Positions 49,496 to 57,724 are shown, numbered from the stretch's first letter. The stretch: 64,000 nucleotides of DNA from Sterolibacterium sp. (GCA_028713555.1 JAQTOA010000007.1:100032-164031), one strand, 5' to 3'. The notes: a model not told the origin generated them from the sequence alone. A program made the numbers and translations.

Positions 49496-50890
49496 GTGAC
49501 CCGCCGCGCATTCATCCCACGCGAGTACCAGCAGCCCGTCATCGACCACATTCTCGACGAGCAGCGCGACGCCGTGTGGGCCGGCATGGGTATGGGCAAG
49601 ACCGTGTCCGCACTGACCGCGCTCGACATTCTGGAAATCACCGAGCCTGGCCCCGCCCTGGTTCTCGCCCCGCTGCGCGTGGCCGCGAGCACCTGGCCGG
49701 ACGAGGCGAAGAAGTGGGAGCACCTGCGCAACGTGGAAGTGTCGGCCGTCGTCGGCACGCCCGAGGAACGCCGCGCCGCGCTCAAGCGGCCGGCGACGAT
49801 CTACGCCACCAACTACGACAACCTGCCGTGGCTAGTCGAACACTACGGCGACAAGTGGCCGTTCCGCAAAGTGGTGGCCGACGAAAGCACGAAGCTAAAG
49901 TCCTTCCGCCTGCGTCAGGGCGGGGTGCGCGCGCAGTCGCTTGCCCGCGTTGCCCATTGCAAGGTCGACCGCTTCATCGAACTGACCGGCACGCCCAGCC
50001 CCAACGGGTTGCAGGACTTGTGGGGCCAGGCGTGGTTCCTGGACAAGGGCGTGCGCCTGGGGCGCAGCTTCGAGGCATTCAAGGCCCGGTGGTTCCAGTC
50101 CATCCAGGTGGGCAACGACCGTCACGCCGTGCGCCTTGCGCCCCTGCCGTTCGCCCAGGAGCAGATCGAGGACCGCATGCGCGACCTTTGCCTGTCCCTC
50201 GACGCGCGCGACTACTTCGACATTTCCGAGCCTATCGTCAACGTCATCCGCGTGGAGTTGCCGGCCAAGGCCCGGCGCCTCTACAAGGACATGGAACGCG
50301 AAATGTTCCTCGCGCTGGAATGCGGCACCGAGGTGGAAGCCTTCAACGCGGCGAGCAAAACAATCAAGTGCCTGCAACTCGCCAACGGCGCGATCTACAC
50401 CGACGACACGTGCAGCGCCTTTGCCGAGATTCACGACGCCAAACTGCAAGCGCTTGAGGACGTGATCGAGGAAGCGGCCGGCATGCCGGTGCTGGTGGCC
50501 TACCACTTCAAGAGTGACCTCGCTCGCCTGCAGCGTGCCTTCCCCAAAGGCCGCGCCCTGGACAAAGACCCGCAAACCATCCGCGATTGGAACGCCGGGA
50601 AGATCCCGGTCTTGTTCGCCCACCCGGCTAGTGCCGGCCACGGCCTGAACCTACAGGACGGCGGCAACATCCTGGCCTTCTTCGGCCACTGGTGGGACTT
50701 GGAACAGTTCCAGCAAATCATCGAGCGCATCGGCCCCACGCGCCAAGCGCAAGCCGGGCACGACCGCCCGGTGTTCATCCACCACATCGTCGCCGCCGAC
50801 ACCGTGGACGAGCTTGTGATAGCCCGCCGCGAATCGAAGCGCGAGGTGCAAGACCTACTACTTGAAGCCATGAAGAGGAAACAACGATGA
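49496..50890 (+). CDS. SNF2-type DEAD-like helicase
   Basis: 464 residues from GTG 49496. Q-like start PREYQQPVIDHIL, Walker A WAGMGMGKTVSAL, DExx box as VVADESTKLKS, LTGTPSPNGLQDLWGQ, and C-terminal QQIIERIGPTRQAQAGHDRPV. Known partner of DUF2800/DUF2815/PolA/VRR-NUC in phage replication modules. Translocates on duplex DNA; exact role unknown. Confidence 0.9.
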   Translation: MTRRAFIPREYQQPVIDHILDEQRDAVWAGMGMGKTVSALTALDILEITEPGPALVLAPLRVAASTWPDEAKKWEHLRNVEVSAVVGTPEERRAALKRPATIYATNYDNLPWLVEHYGDKWPFRKVVADESTKLKSFRLRQGGVRAQSLARVAHCKVDRFIELTGTPSPNGLQDLWGQAWFLDKGVRLGRSFEAFKARWFQSIQVGNDRHAVRLAPLPFAQEQIEDRMRDLCLSLDARDYFDISEPIVNVIRVELPAKARRLYKDMEREMFLALECGTEVEAFNAASKTIKCLQLANGAIYTDDTCSAFAEIHDAKLQALEDVIEEAAGMPVLVAYHFKSDLARLQRAFPKGRALDKDPQTIRDWNAGKIPVLFAHPASAGHGLNLQDGGNILAFFGHWWDLEQFQQIIERIGPTRQAQAGHDRPVFIHHIVAADTVDELVIARRESKREVQDLLLEAMKRKQR

Positions 50891-51132
50891 GCGAAGAACG
50901 ACCCGAGTACGCCGCAGCCCTCACCACCCAGGTGGGCGGCAATCACTACAAGGACATGGCTATCCAGCCGGTCGAGTACATCCACAAGAACGGCATCGGT
51001 TATTTCGAGGGCTGCGTCATCAAGTACGTGAGCCGGTGGCGCAAGAAGAACGGGGTCGAGGACTTGAAGAAGGCGCGCCACTTCCTCAACCTGTTGATTG
51101 AATTCGAGGACCAACAGCGGGGTGGCCTGTAA
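50887..51132 (+). CDS. DUF3310 family protein
   Basis: 81 residues. VGGNHYKDMAIQPVEYIHKN, GYFEGCVIKYVSRWRKKNG and DLKKARHFLNLLIE are the DUF3310 signature, related to phage nucleotide-kinase-like (T7 gp1.7) proteins. ATGA overlap with the helicase gene. Confidence 0.88.
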   Translation: MSEERPEYAAALTTQVGGNHYKDMAIQPVEYIHKNGIGYFEGCVIKYVSRWRKKNGVEDLKKARHFLNLLIEFEDQQRGGL

Positions 51133-51470
51133 TGGCTGACGAAATCGACCTCGCCCAGGAGCGCGAGCACATCGCCACCAACTCGGCCGTCAATGACGTG
51201 CGCGAGCAGGCCCCGTGCCGCGACAGGTACAAGCCGGCCGTGACTGAAACCGAATTCCTGACCACCGACGAACTGGCCGAGGTAACGGGCTACAAGCACG
51301 TCGCCAGCCAGCGCGAGTGGCTGGATAAGAACGCTTGGTCTTACGTGGTCAATGCCAGCGGCCGCCCGATTGTCGGACGCTGGTTTGCGCGCATGCGCCT
51401 GGCCGGCGTGCAACCGACCGCCACGGGTTTGCAGTCAGCGTGGCGACCCGACTTTTCCGCTTTGGAGTAA
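51132..51470 (+). CDS. DUF4224-like protein upstream of integrase (possible excisionase)
   Basis: 112 residues. The C-terminal part (FLTTDELAEVTGYKHVASQREWLDKN ... VGRWFARMRL) is the DUF4224 pattern, a small MerR-like domain commonly found immediately upstream of tyrosine integrases. The N-terminus (TNSAVNDVREQAP) is acidic. A directionality factor is plausible by position only. Confidence 0.7.
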   Translation: MADEIDLAQEREHIATNSAVNDVREQAPCRDRYKPAVTETEFLTTDELAEVTGYKHVASQREWLDKNAWSYVVNASGRPIVGRWFARMRLAGVQPTATGLQSAWRPDFSALE

Positions 51471-51476
51471 GCTATT

Positions 51477-52568
51477 ATGATGCGCCCGAAAACCCCACCT
51501 TCCCGTGATCTGCCGCCGCGAATGCTGCGCCGTGTGCGCACGCTCAAGAGCGGCAAGACGTGGGAATCGTTTTACTACAACGGGCGCGACGCCGAAGGCA
51601 ACCGCAAGGAAATACCCCTCGGCCACGATCTGAACGAAGCGAAGCGCAAGTGGGCCGAGTTGGAATGTCGCACGGCCCCGGTCGAAACCAGCGTGATGCG
51701 CTTCATTTTCGACCGCTACCAGCGCGACGTGATACCGACCAAGGCGGCCAAGACGCAAAGCGATAATCTCGGCTCGCTCAAGTTCCTGCGCAAGGTGTTC
51801 GACAATGCACCGATTGACGCCGTGACCCCGCAGTACATTGCTCAATATCGAGACAGTCGGAAGTCAAAGCTCAAGGGTCAGGAAGGTAAGCCGGCCACGG
51901 TGCGCGCGAATCGGGAAATATCCTTGCTTTCCCATATCTGGAACATGGCCCGCGAGTGGGGCTATACCGCCAAGGAAAACCCGGTCAAGGGCGTGCGCAA
52001 GAACAAGGAAACCCCGCGCGACTTCTACGCCGACGACGTGGTGTGGGGTGCGGTGTATGCCGTCGCCTGCGTCGAGTTGCAAGACGCCATGGACTTGAAC
52101 TATCTGACCGGCCAGCGGCCCGCCGACGTGCTCAAGATGCGCCTTTCCGACATTAAGGACGGTGCCCTCGGCGTGAAGCAGAACAAGACCGCCAAGATGC
52201 TGCGCATTCTCTTGGACGACGAAGGCGTGCGCACCGAGTTGGGCAAGGTCATCGACCGCATCAAGGGCCGCGAGCGCAAGGTCGCTAGTCTGTTCCTGAT
52301 TGCTACGCCGGCCGGCAAGGCGCTGAATGCCGGCACGCTGCGCCTTCGGTTCGACCAGGCGCGCAGCGATGCCGCTGTAAAGGCCGACGAGGAAGGCAAC
52401 GTCGAACTGGCCGCCCGCATCCGGGCTTTCCAGTTCCGCGACATTCGCCCGAAGGCCGCGTCCGAAATGACGTTAGAGCACGCCAGCAAGCTGCTGGGCC
52501 ACACCGAACAAGAGATAACCGAGAAGGTCTATCGTCGCGTTGGCGAGGTCGTCAAGCCCACCAAATGA
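51477..52568 (+). CDS. int: Tyrosine integrase
   Basis: 363 residues. Catalytic arginine in YLTGQRPADVLKMRL, second box QFRDIRPKAASEM and LLGHTEQEITEKVYRR with the nucleophilic Tyr. The N-terminal part (RTLKSGKTWESFYYN) is an arm-binding-like domain. It is the last gene before attR, 4 bp from the phage tRNA-Ser. It cuts at the anticodon loop of tRNA-Ser(UGA). Confidence 0.93.
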   Translation: MMRPKTPPSRDLPPRMLRRVRTLKSGKTWESFYYNGRDAEGNRKEIPLGHDLNEAKRKWAELECRTAPVETSVMRFIFDRYQRDVIPTKAAKTQSDNLGSLKFLRKVFDNAPIDAVTPQYIAQYRDSRKSKLKGQEGKPATVRANREISLLSHIWNMAREWGYTAKENPVKGVRKNKETPRDFYADDVVWGAVYAVACVELQDAMDLNYLTGQRPADVLKMRLSDIKDGALGVKQNKTAKMLRILLDDEGVRTELGKVIDRIKGRERKVASLFLIATPAGKALNAGTLRLRFDQARSDAAVKADEEGNVELAARIRAFQFRDIRPKAASEMTLEHASKLLGHTEQEITEKVYRRVGEVVKPTK

Positions 52569-52572
52569 GGAC

Positions 52573-52662
52573 TGGCGGAAGCGGTGAGATTCGAACTCAC
52601 GGATACATTCCTGCATCGGTGCTTTTCAAGAGCACTGCCTTAAACCACTCGGCCACGCTTCC
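52573..52662 (-). tRNA. Phage-borne complete tRNA-Ser(UGA)
   Basis: 90 nt with CCA. Acceptor GGAAGCG/CGCTTCC, D arm GCC/GGC, anticodon arm GTGCT-CTTGAAA-AGCAC with anticodon TGA, long variable arm, T arm GTGAG-TTCGAAT-CTCAC. It lies inside the prophage cores and differs from the split host gene at many positions, so it is phage cargo that replaces the gene broken by integration. Confidence 0.95.
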
Positions 52663-52687
52663 AACTTTTGCCCGCGCCCCCGAGGGG

Positions 52688-52722
52688 TTGCGGAAATGAT
52701 TTCCGCAAGTTGCGGAAACGAT
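52688..52722. other. Right arm-type integrase sites (putative)
   Basis: Three copies: TTGCGGAAATGAT (52688-52700), inverted TTTCCGCAA (52700-52708) and TTGCGGAAACGAT (52710-52722). The same motif occurs twice inside the left end. They lie between the phage tRNA and attR. Confidence 0.65.
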
Positions 52723-52769
52723 CAGAAAAAACCTTTAATAATCAACTACTTAAAACACGCTTCACCGGC

Positions 52770-52808
52770 TTTCAAGACCGGTGCAATCGACCACTCTGCC
52801 AAGCTTCC
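52770..52808 (-). pseudogene. 5' half of the disrupted host tRNA-Ser(UGA), with attR core
   Basis: Minus strand: acceptor GGAAGCT, TG, D arm GCA/TGC, anticodon stem CCGGT, loop CTTGAAA. After the loop, phage sequence supplies GCCGG, which still pairs, and then the tRNA stops. The missing 3' half is at 10912-10967 and completes all stems. The loop TTTCAAG (52770-52776) is the attR core. Confidence 0.9.
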
Positions 52809-52827
52809 TATGTACTACCCACACAAA

Positions 52828-52866
52828 TTTCAAGACTGATCCATTAAACCGCTCTGGCATACCTCC
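52828..52866 (-). pseudogene. Second, older 5' half of another tRNA-Ser(UGA)
   Basis: Minus strand: acceptor GGAGGTA, TG, D arm CCA/TGG, stem TCAGT, loop CTTGAAA, then TTTGT, which does not pair. It has exactly the same length (39 nt) and end point as the other half. Its 3' half (expected ACTGA ... TACCTCC) is not in the window. Probably the scar of an earlier integration. Confidence 0.75.
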
Positions 52867-53121
52867 ATTGCGCATCGCATTATACCGTCCGGTGCTGGGT
52901 ACAAGTTCATTTGGGGGGGGGCAGACTGCTTATTCTGATTTATTCCGCCACTCAGAATGCTCTTGGTGGCCCCACTCAAAATGTTTAAACGCCACCATTC
53001 CGTAAGTTGCCAACATTGAGCCATCCGATTGGCAGTTCAATTCATCGATAGTTTGCTCATGTCGCCCAAGTGGTATTACAATTTTAAAATTCCTCATACG
53101 CCGCCTCTGGGTGGTTCCATC
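52867..53121 (+). promoter_or_regulatory. AT-rich gap before nikMN with NikR-like site
   Basis: This 255-bp gap holds a run of nine G (52913-52921) and, at 53073-53099, GTATTA-N15-TCATAC, close to the known NikR operator GTATGA-N16-TCATAC. No gene is seen in it. Nickel-dependent repression by the NikR encoded downstream is the likely control. Confidence 0.55.
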
Positions 53122-54198
53122 ATGCATATGGCCGATGCCCTTCTTTCACCTGCCGTTGGAGCGACTTTTTGCGTGGCATCAGCCGTTGCCCTCGGCTGGT
53201 GTTCAAAGCGCCTGCGCACCGATGCTCGGGAGCATCTGGTCCCGTTGATGGGGGTACTCGGCGCCTTTGTGTTTGCCGCCCAGATGATCAATTTCTCGAT
53301 ACCGGCTACCGGTTCGAGCGGACATATCGGCGGCGGCTTGCTGCTTTCCATTCTCCTCGGCGGACCAGCAGCCTTCGTTGTTATTGCTTCGGTATTGACC
53401 GTGCAGGCTCTGTTTTTTGCCGACGGCGGTTTGCTCGCCTTGGGTGCCAATATTTTCAACCTTGGTGTCTTTCCGTGTTTTATCGCCTATCCTCTGATCT
53501 ATTGTCCCCTGGTCAAGCGAGCAGGCGAAGCGCCCTCTAAAAATCGGTTGGCGGTCATTACTGTGTTTGCAGCGATCATCAGTTTGCAACTGGGTGCCTT
53601 CGGGGTGGTCATCGAGATGCAGATGTCCGGAATCAGCAGCTTGCCGCTGAGAACTTTCCTGCTACTGATGCAACCGATCCACTTAGCTATTGGTCTGGTG
53701 GAGGGAGTTGCAACAGCCGTAGTGATCGCATTCATACGAAAAGCCCGCCCTGATTTGGTGGATGCCAACGCCTCCGCGTCGGTTAATGTTCTGTCATCTG
53801 CCTTGTTTCCCACCAGGATAGTGGTGACGCTGGGATGCCTCGCTGCGGTGATGGGTGGCCTGCTGTCCGGATTCGCCTCGTCGTACCCGGATGGCCTGGA
53901 GTGGTCCATCGCACGAGTCACCGGGCAATCAAAACTTGGGGCTGGCAACTCGTCCATTCACCAAACACTTGCCCAGTTGCAACATCAGATCGCCCCGTTG
54001 CCGGATTATAAGTTTGCGCCCACCGAAGAAAAAACATCAGTGGGTACGGGCGAGTCTGATGCGCAACAGGCATGGCCTTCGGTGGACGCAGAAACCTCGC
54101 TGGCAGGTGTGCTCGGTGGTATGGGTACCCTCATTCTTGTCGCGGGGATCGGCTATCTCCTGAGGCCACGTCGTGCACGTGTACCTCGGCAAGTCTGA
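53122..54198 (+). CDS. nikMN: Nickel/cobalt ECF transporter substrate component NikMN (CbiM-CbiN fusion)
   Basis: 358 residues from ATG 53122. The mature-like N-terminus MHMADALLSPAVG supplies the N-terminal His that binds the metal in CbiM/NikM. Multiple membrane helices follow (VPLMGVLGAFVFAAQMINF and more). The C-terminal third has SSYPDGLEWS and a last helix, the CbiN/NikN part fused on. With NikQ and NikO below it forms a complete group I ECF uptake system. NikR at the end of the cluster points to nickel. Confidence 0.88.
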   Translation: MHMADALLSPAVGATFCVASAVALGWCSKRLRTDAREHLVPLMGVLGAFVFAAQMINFSIPATGSSGHIGGGLLLSILLGGPAAFVVIASVLTVQALFFADGGLLALGANIFNLGVFPCFIAYPLIYCPLVKRAGEAPSKNRLAVITVFAAIISLQLGAFGVVIEMQMSGISSLPLRTFLLLMQPIHLAIGLVEGVATAVVIAFIRKARPDLVDANASASVNVLSSALFPTRIVVTLGCLAAVMGGLLSGFASSYPDGLEWSIARVTGQSKLGAGNSSIHQTLAQLQHQIAPLPDYKFAPTEEKTSVGTGESDAQQAWPSVDAETSLAGVLGGMGTLILVAGIGYLLRPRRARVPRQV

Positions 54199-54228
54199 TC
54201 GGAGACGCCGGCAACGGCGCGGATTCCC

Positions 54229-55041
54229 ATGAGCGGTATCGAAGCACTGCTCCGGGAAGTCCGCTTACTTGATGCTCTGGCTAGTAGGTCTACCTGGTTG
54301 TCCCGGCTTGATCCACGTGCCACCATCCTCGTCACCGTTGCCTTCATCGCCATCGTCGTTTCCTTTCAACGCTACGCGATAGCAGCGCTGCTGCCGCTTG
54401 CGATCTTTCCGGTCGTACTTGCGCGACTTGGTGACGTCCCGCTGCATCGAGTGGGCATCAAGGTATTGATGGCCATGCCCTTTGCGCTGATGATCGGCCT
54501 GTTCAATCCCTTGTTCGATCCGGTTCCTCGCATGGAACTGCTGAGGCAACCCATTGCAGGTGGCTGGTTGTCGTTCATTTCGATTCTTGTGCGTGTTGCC
54601 TTGACCGTCGGTTCTGCGGTAGTTCTGGTGGCTAGCATGGGCATTTATCGGTTCTGCGCCGGTCTTGATCAACTAGGCGTACCGACGGTGCTGACAACGC
54701 AGTTGCTGTTCCTGCATCGCTACACTCTGGTGCTGGCCGGCGAACTCGGGCGCATGAATCTGGCTCGTGAGCTGCGTTCGGGACTGGCGAACGCCGTCCC
54801 GCTTGCCGTGTATGGTTCCTTACTAGGCCATTTGTTGCTCCGGACCCTGGAGCGCGCCCAGCGTATCCATCGGGCCATGCTGTCGAGAGGATTCGAGGGC
54901 CACATGCCGATACGGGAAGCGCAGCGATGGCGTAGCATCGATACGGTGTTTCTTGTGCTATGCCTAAGTGGATTTATTGTCGTTCGCACAACCGACTTGG
55001 CCACGTTGTTGGGGCAATTGATGCTTGATGTTGCATCATGA
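54229..55041 (+). CDS. nikQ: ECF transporter transmembrane component NikQ/CbiQ
   Basis: 270 residues, integral membrane. Helices include ATILVTVAFIAIVVSF and the C-terminal coupling segment RTLERAQRIHRAMLSRGF, where the two Ala-Arg-like coupling motifs touch the ATPase. The stop overlaps nikO by 4 bp. Confidence 0.88.
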   Translation: MSGIEALLREVRLLDALASRSTWLSRLDPRATILVTVAFIAIVVSFQRYAIAALLPLAIFPVVLARLGDVPLHRVGIKVLMAMPFALMIGLFNPLFDPVPRMELLRQPIAGGWLSFISILVRVALTVGSAVVLVASMGIYRFCAGLDQLGVPTVLTTQLLFLHRYTLVLAGELGRMNLARELRSGLANAVPLAVYGSLLGHLLLRTLERAQRIHRAMLSRGFEGHMPIREAQRWRSIDTVFLVLCLSGFIVVRTTDLATLLGQLMLDVAS

Positions 55042-55772
55042 GCCACCACCTTGTTGAAGCGCGGGACTTGTATTACGTGTATCCGGACGGCCAGGCTGCC
55101 TTGCGAGGGGTCAGTTTTCTGATTCATCACGGCGAGTCGGTGGCTATCATTGGCAGTAATGGTGCAGGAAAATCCACCTTGCTGCTGCATCTCAATGGTG
55201 TGCTTAGGCCGACAAGCGGTCAGGTGCGCATCGGCGACTTTCCGATTACCAGCGAGAATCTTGCCGATATACGCCGCACCGTCGGCATGATCTTTCAGGA
55301 TCCAGATGACCAGTTGTTCATGCCTACCGTGTTTGACGATGTGGCGTTCGGGCTCGGACAACTGGGACTGGCTGCGGTAGACATCGAGGCGCGTGTCGTC
55401 CACGCCCTGGAAACCGTAGGTGCTAGCCATCTGCGGCAACGCCCTCCGTATCGGCTGTCTGGAGGCGAGAAGCGTGCGGTGGCAATTGCAGGCGTACTAG
55501 CGATGCTGCCTTCCATCCTGGTGATGGATGAACCAAGCAGTGGCCTCGACCCGGCCGCTCGACGGCGGGTAATCACACTCCTGGCCGGATTTGATCACAC
55601 CAAGATAATCGCGACCCATGACCTGGATATGGTCCTTGACCTGTGCTCACGGGTACTGGTGATGAATGAGGGGGTCATCAAGGCTGACGGGACGCCGGCC
55701 GAAATCTTTGCCGAGGCGGACTTGCTGCAACGCTGCAATCTGGAACCGCCGCTGAGCTACCAGCGACGGTAA
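55038..55772 (+). CDS. nikO: ECF transporter ATPase NikO/CbiO
   Basis: 244 residues. Walker A GSNGAGKSTL, Q loop FQDPDDQLF, signature LSGGEKRAVAIAG, Walker B ILVMDEPSSGLDP, switch His in IATHDLDM. Energises nickel/cobalt uptake with NikMN and NikQ. Confidence 0.93.
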   Translation: MSHHLVEARDLYYVYPDGQAALRGVSFLIHHGESVAIIGSNGAGKSTLLLHLNGVLRPTSGQVRIGDFPITSENLADIRRTVGMIFQDPDDQLFMPTVFDDVAFGLGQLGLAAVDIEARVVHALETVGASHLRQRPPYRLSGGEKRAVAIAGVLAMLPSILVMDEPSSGLDPAARRRVITLLAGFDHTKIIATHDLDMVLDLCSRVLVMNEGVIKADGTPAEIFAEADLLQRCNLEPPLSYQRR

Positions 55773-55798
55773 GGCGCCTTAATCAGGTGCTTTGCCAA

Positions 55799-56281
55799 TC
55801 AGGTTTTTGGCCGCATGTGCACGTGGGTTCGCACTTTGCCACGGGGAATATAGCCATGGTGATGGTCATGACCGCCGCTGATGTCCACGGTGACGAGATT
55901 CAGTTGTCCGTGACGTACTCCGCTCTCTGCTGTCAGCGCATTGGCAAAAGCCCGCACCGCTGCCGTGGAGCCACGCAGGATGACGCTCTCAAGGCAGTTG
56001 TCGTGATCGAGATGGGCGTGCATGGTGGCGACCGTCAGATCGTGTTGGTCATGTTGCAAGGTCGTCAGGCGCTCGGCCAAGTCGCGCTCGTGATGGTTGT
56101 AAACGTAGGAGAGATTGGCGACGCAGTGTCCATCTTGGACATTGTTTGCCTGTGCAGCTTCGAGATGGGAGCGCACCAAATCGCGTATGGCCTCGGAGCG
56201 GTTCTTGTAGCCACGATTGGTGATAAGCTGATCAAACTCGGCAGCGAGCTCTTCATCAATCGAAATCGTGATGCGTTCCAT
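55799..56281 (-). CDS. nikR: Nickel-responsive regulator NikR
   Basis: 160 residues from ATG 56281. N-terminal ribbon-helix-helix MERITISIDEELAAEFDQL. C-terminal ACT-like nickel domain with HH and H..C ligands (YNHHERDL, ATMHAHLDHDNCLES). A His-rich end (GGHDHHHGY) is additional. It is convergent with nikO and would repress nikMNQO when nickel is ample. Confidence 0.92.
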   Translation of the reverse strand: MERITISIDEELAAEFDQLITNRGYKNRSEAIRDLVRSHLEAAQANNVQDGHCVANLSYVYNHHERDLAERLTTLQHDQHDLTVATMHAHLDHDNCLESVILRGSTAAVRAFANALTAESGVRHGQLNLVTVDISGGHDHHHGYIPRGKVRTHVHMRPKT

Positions 56282-56393
56282 CAAGTGTCTCCACCAATAA
56301 CGAAATATCAAGAATGCTACGCCGCATTCGGCCGTGGGGTTTGCCTGAGGCATCCTCGCTTAATTTCAGGGGGAGCCTCATCGAAGCTGTTGC

Positions 56394-57179
56394 TCAGGCA
56401 AAACGCGAGAAATCGGGTTTGCGTTTTTCGAGGAAAGCGGCAAAAGCTTCCTTGGCCTCGGGCGAGACTAGCTGCCTCCTGAAATGCAGCCCTTCTTCAT
56501 GTATCGTCTGTTCGATCAGAGCCATCTGGGCGCGTTTCATCAACTGCTTGGTGAGCCGCACTGATGCGGCGGGTTTTTCAACCAGTTTGCGCGCTCGGGC
56601 CAAGGCATGTTCGAGAACGCTGGCATCGGGCAGCACGGCATTGACCAAGCCGATCTCAAGCGCCTTGTCGGCACTGAAGGGTTCCCCAAATAACAGGATT
56701 TCCGCAGCCCGGGCATGGCCGGCCAGCATTGGCAGCAACAGGCTGGAAGAGGCTTCAGGGCACAGTCCGAGATTAACGAAAGGCAACTGGAATTTCGCGC
56801 TTTCGCCGGCATAGGCCAGATCGCAATGCAGTAACATAGTCGTCCCGATGCCGATAGCAGCACCGGAGACGGCCGCGATAAATGGCTTGGAGAGCACCCG
56901 GAAAGAATTTATGAAACGGAAAACCGGCGGAGGAGGGACTTCGCTGAGCGGCGGGTGGTCTAGGAAATCGCCGAGGTCGTTGCCACTGGTAAATACCTTG
57001 GGTTGTCCATGGATCAGGACTACGCGTACATCCTTATCCCGGTCGGCGGCTTCAAAAATATCGGCCAGTGCCGAGTACATCGGATTGGTTAAAGCGTTTT
57101 TCTTCTCCGGGCGACAAATTTCAACGCGCAGGATGCCTTGCTGGCACTCGCTGACGATCAGTGAATTGGCTTCGTTCAT
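56394..57179 (-). CDS. Enoyl-CoA hydratase/isomerase family protein
   Basis: 261 residues, crotonase fold. VFTSGNDLGDF gives the oxyanion-hole strand, and AAVSGAAIGIGTTMLLHCDLAYAGESAKFQLPFVNLGLCPEA the second one; a Glu at the usual catalytic place is replaced around NLGLCPEASS, where Glu follows Pro. EKRKPDFSRFA ends the chain. Probably acts on a CoA thioester in fatty or aromatic acid breakdown; substrate unknown. Confidence 0.9.
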   Translation of the reverse strand: MNEANSLIVSECQQGILRVEICRPEKKNALTNPMYSALADIFEAADRDKDVRVVLIHGQPKVFTSGNDLGDFLDHPPLSEVPPPPVFRFINSFRVLSKPFIAAVSGAAIGIGTTMLLHCDLAYAGESAKFQLPFVNLGLCPEASSSLLLPMLAGHARAAEILLFGEPFSADKALEIGLVNAVLPDASVLEHALARARKLVEKPAASVRLTKQLMKRAQMALIEQTIHEEGLHFRRQLVSPEAKEAFAAFLEKRKPDFSRFA

Positions 57180-57186
57180 TTTATCG

Positions 57187-57645
57187 CTAACCTAAAGCAA
57201 AGTCCGAACGCAGGGCGTCAGCCCAGCAATTAGGGGTTTCGAAGAGACGTACGCATTCCAGACGCAAATGGTTGCCATAGGCATCGAGATAAACCTTGTT
57301 TAGAGTGGAAAAAGCGATGGCCACAAGATTTTCCGCTGTGGGCACGACCTCCAATAGTACTGTTTTGTGGTCGGGCAGGCTGGAGAGGAAGGCAACCAAC
57401 GCAGTGTCACCGCGATAGGCAAGAAAAGCGTGATCCCAAGCATCAACCAGATGCTGTTTAGCCAGCGACTTGATTTCGGAGAAATCCATGACCATGCCGT
57501 TCATCGGTTGGCCGCCGGCCTGTATGATGTCGCCAGAAAGAGTGATCTCGATGGCGTAGCGGTGCCCGTGCAAGTGGCGGCACTGACTCTGGTGGTCGGG
57601 AATGCGATGGCCCGCGTCAAACTCGAGGCGCCGAGTGATCTGCAT
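57187..57645 (-). CDS. queD: 6-carboxy-tetrahydropterin synthase family (QueD)
   Basis: 152 residues. Zinc ligands in FDAGHRIPDH and CRHLHGHRY, catalytic Cys in SQCRHLHGH, and a C-terminal VRLFETPNCWA with the substrate Glu. Makes 6-carboxytetrahydropterin for queuosine. Other que genes are not in the window. Confidence 0.88.
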   Translation of the reverse strand: MQITRRLEFDAGHRIPDHQSQCRHLHGHRYAIEITLSGDIIQAGGQPMNGMVMDFSEIKSLAKQHLVDAWDHAFLAYRGDTALVAFLSSLPDHKTVLLEVVPTAENLVAIAFSTLNKVYLDAYGNHLRLECVRLFETPNCWADALRSDFALG

Positions 57646-57724
57646 GGAATAGTTTATGGAAGGGCTTGCGGCAAGAGCAGATTGAAGAGGATTATAGCAC
57701 CCGCCCCATACCAGCCGAATAACG

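Larger units (their letters stand above)
10961..52776. mobile_element. Temperate podovirus-like prophage (about 41.8 kb, BPP-1-like head module)
   Basis: Bounded by two copies of TTTCAAG (10961-10967 and 52770-52776), the 7-nt anticodon loop of a split tRNA-Ser. It holds a full gene set: lysozyme, holin-like, tail fibre, lytic transglycosylase, tail tube proteins, cement and major capsid proteins, scaffold-like, portal, both terminase subunits, primase-helicase, PolA, repressor region and tyrosine integrase. There is no tape measure or sheath, and the connector and tube proteins are T7-like, so the tail is short. No essential gene looks broken, so it may be inducible. Confidence 0.95.

Noticed and set aside
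10961..52776. Diversity-generating retroelement
   Set aside because: No reverse transcriptase frame and no A-biased variable repeat near the tail fibre.
52913..52921. Run of nine G upstream of nikMN
   Set aside because: Could be a phase-variable tract, but it is not at a usual promoter spacing and no frame depends on it.
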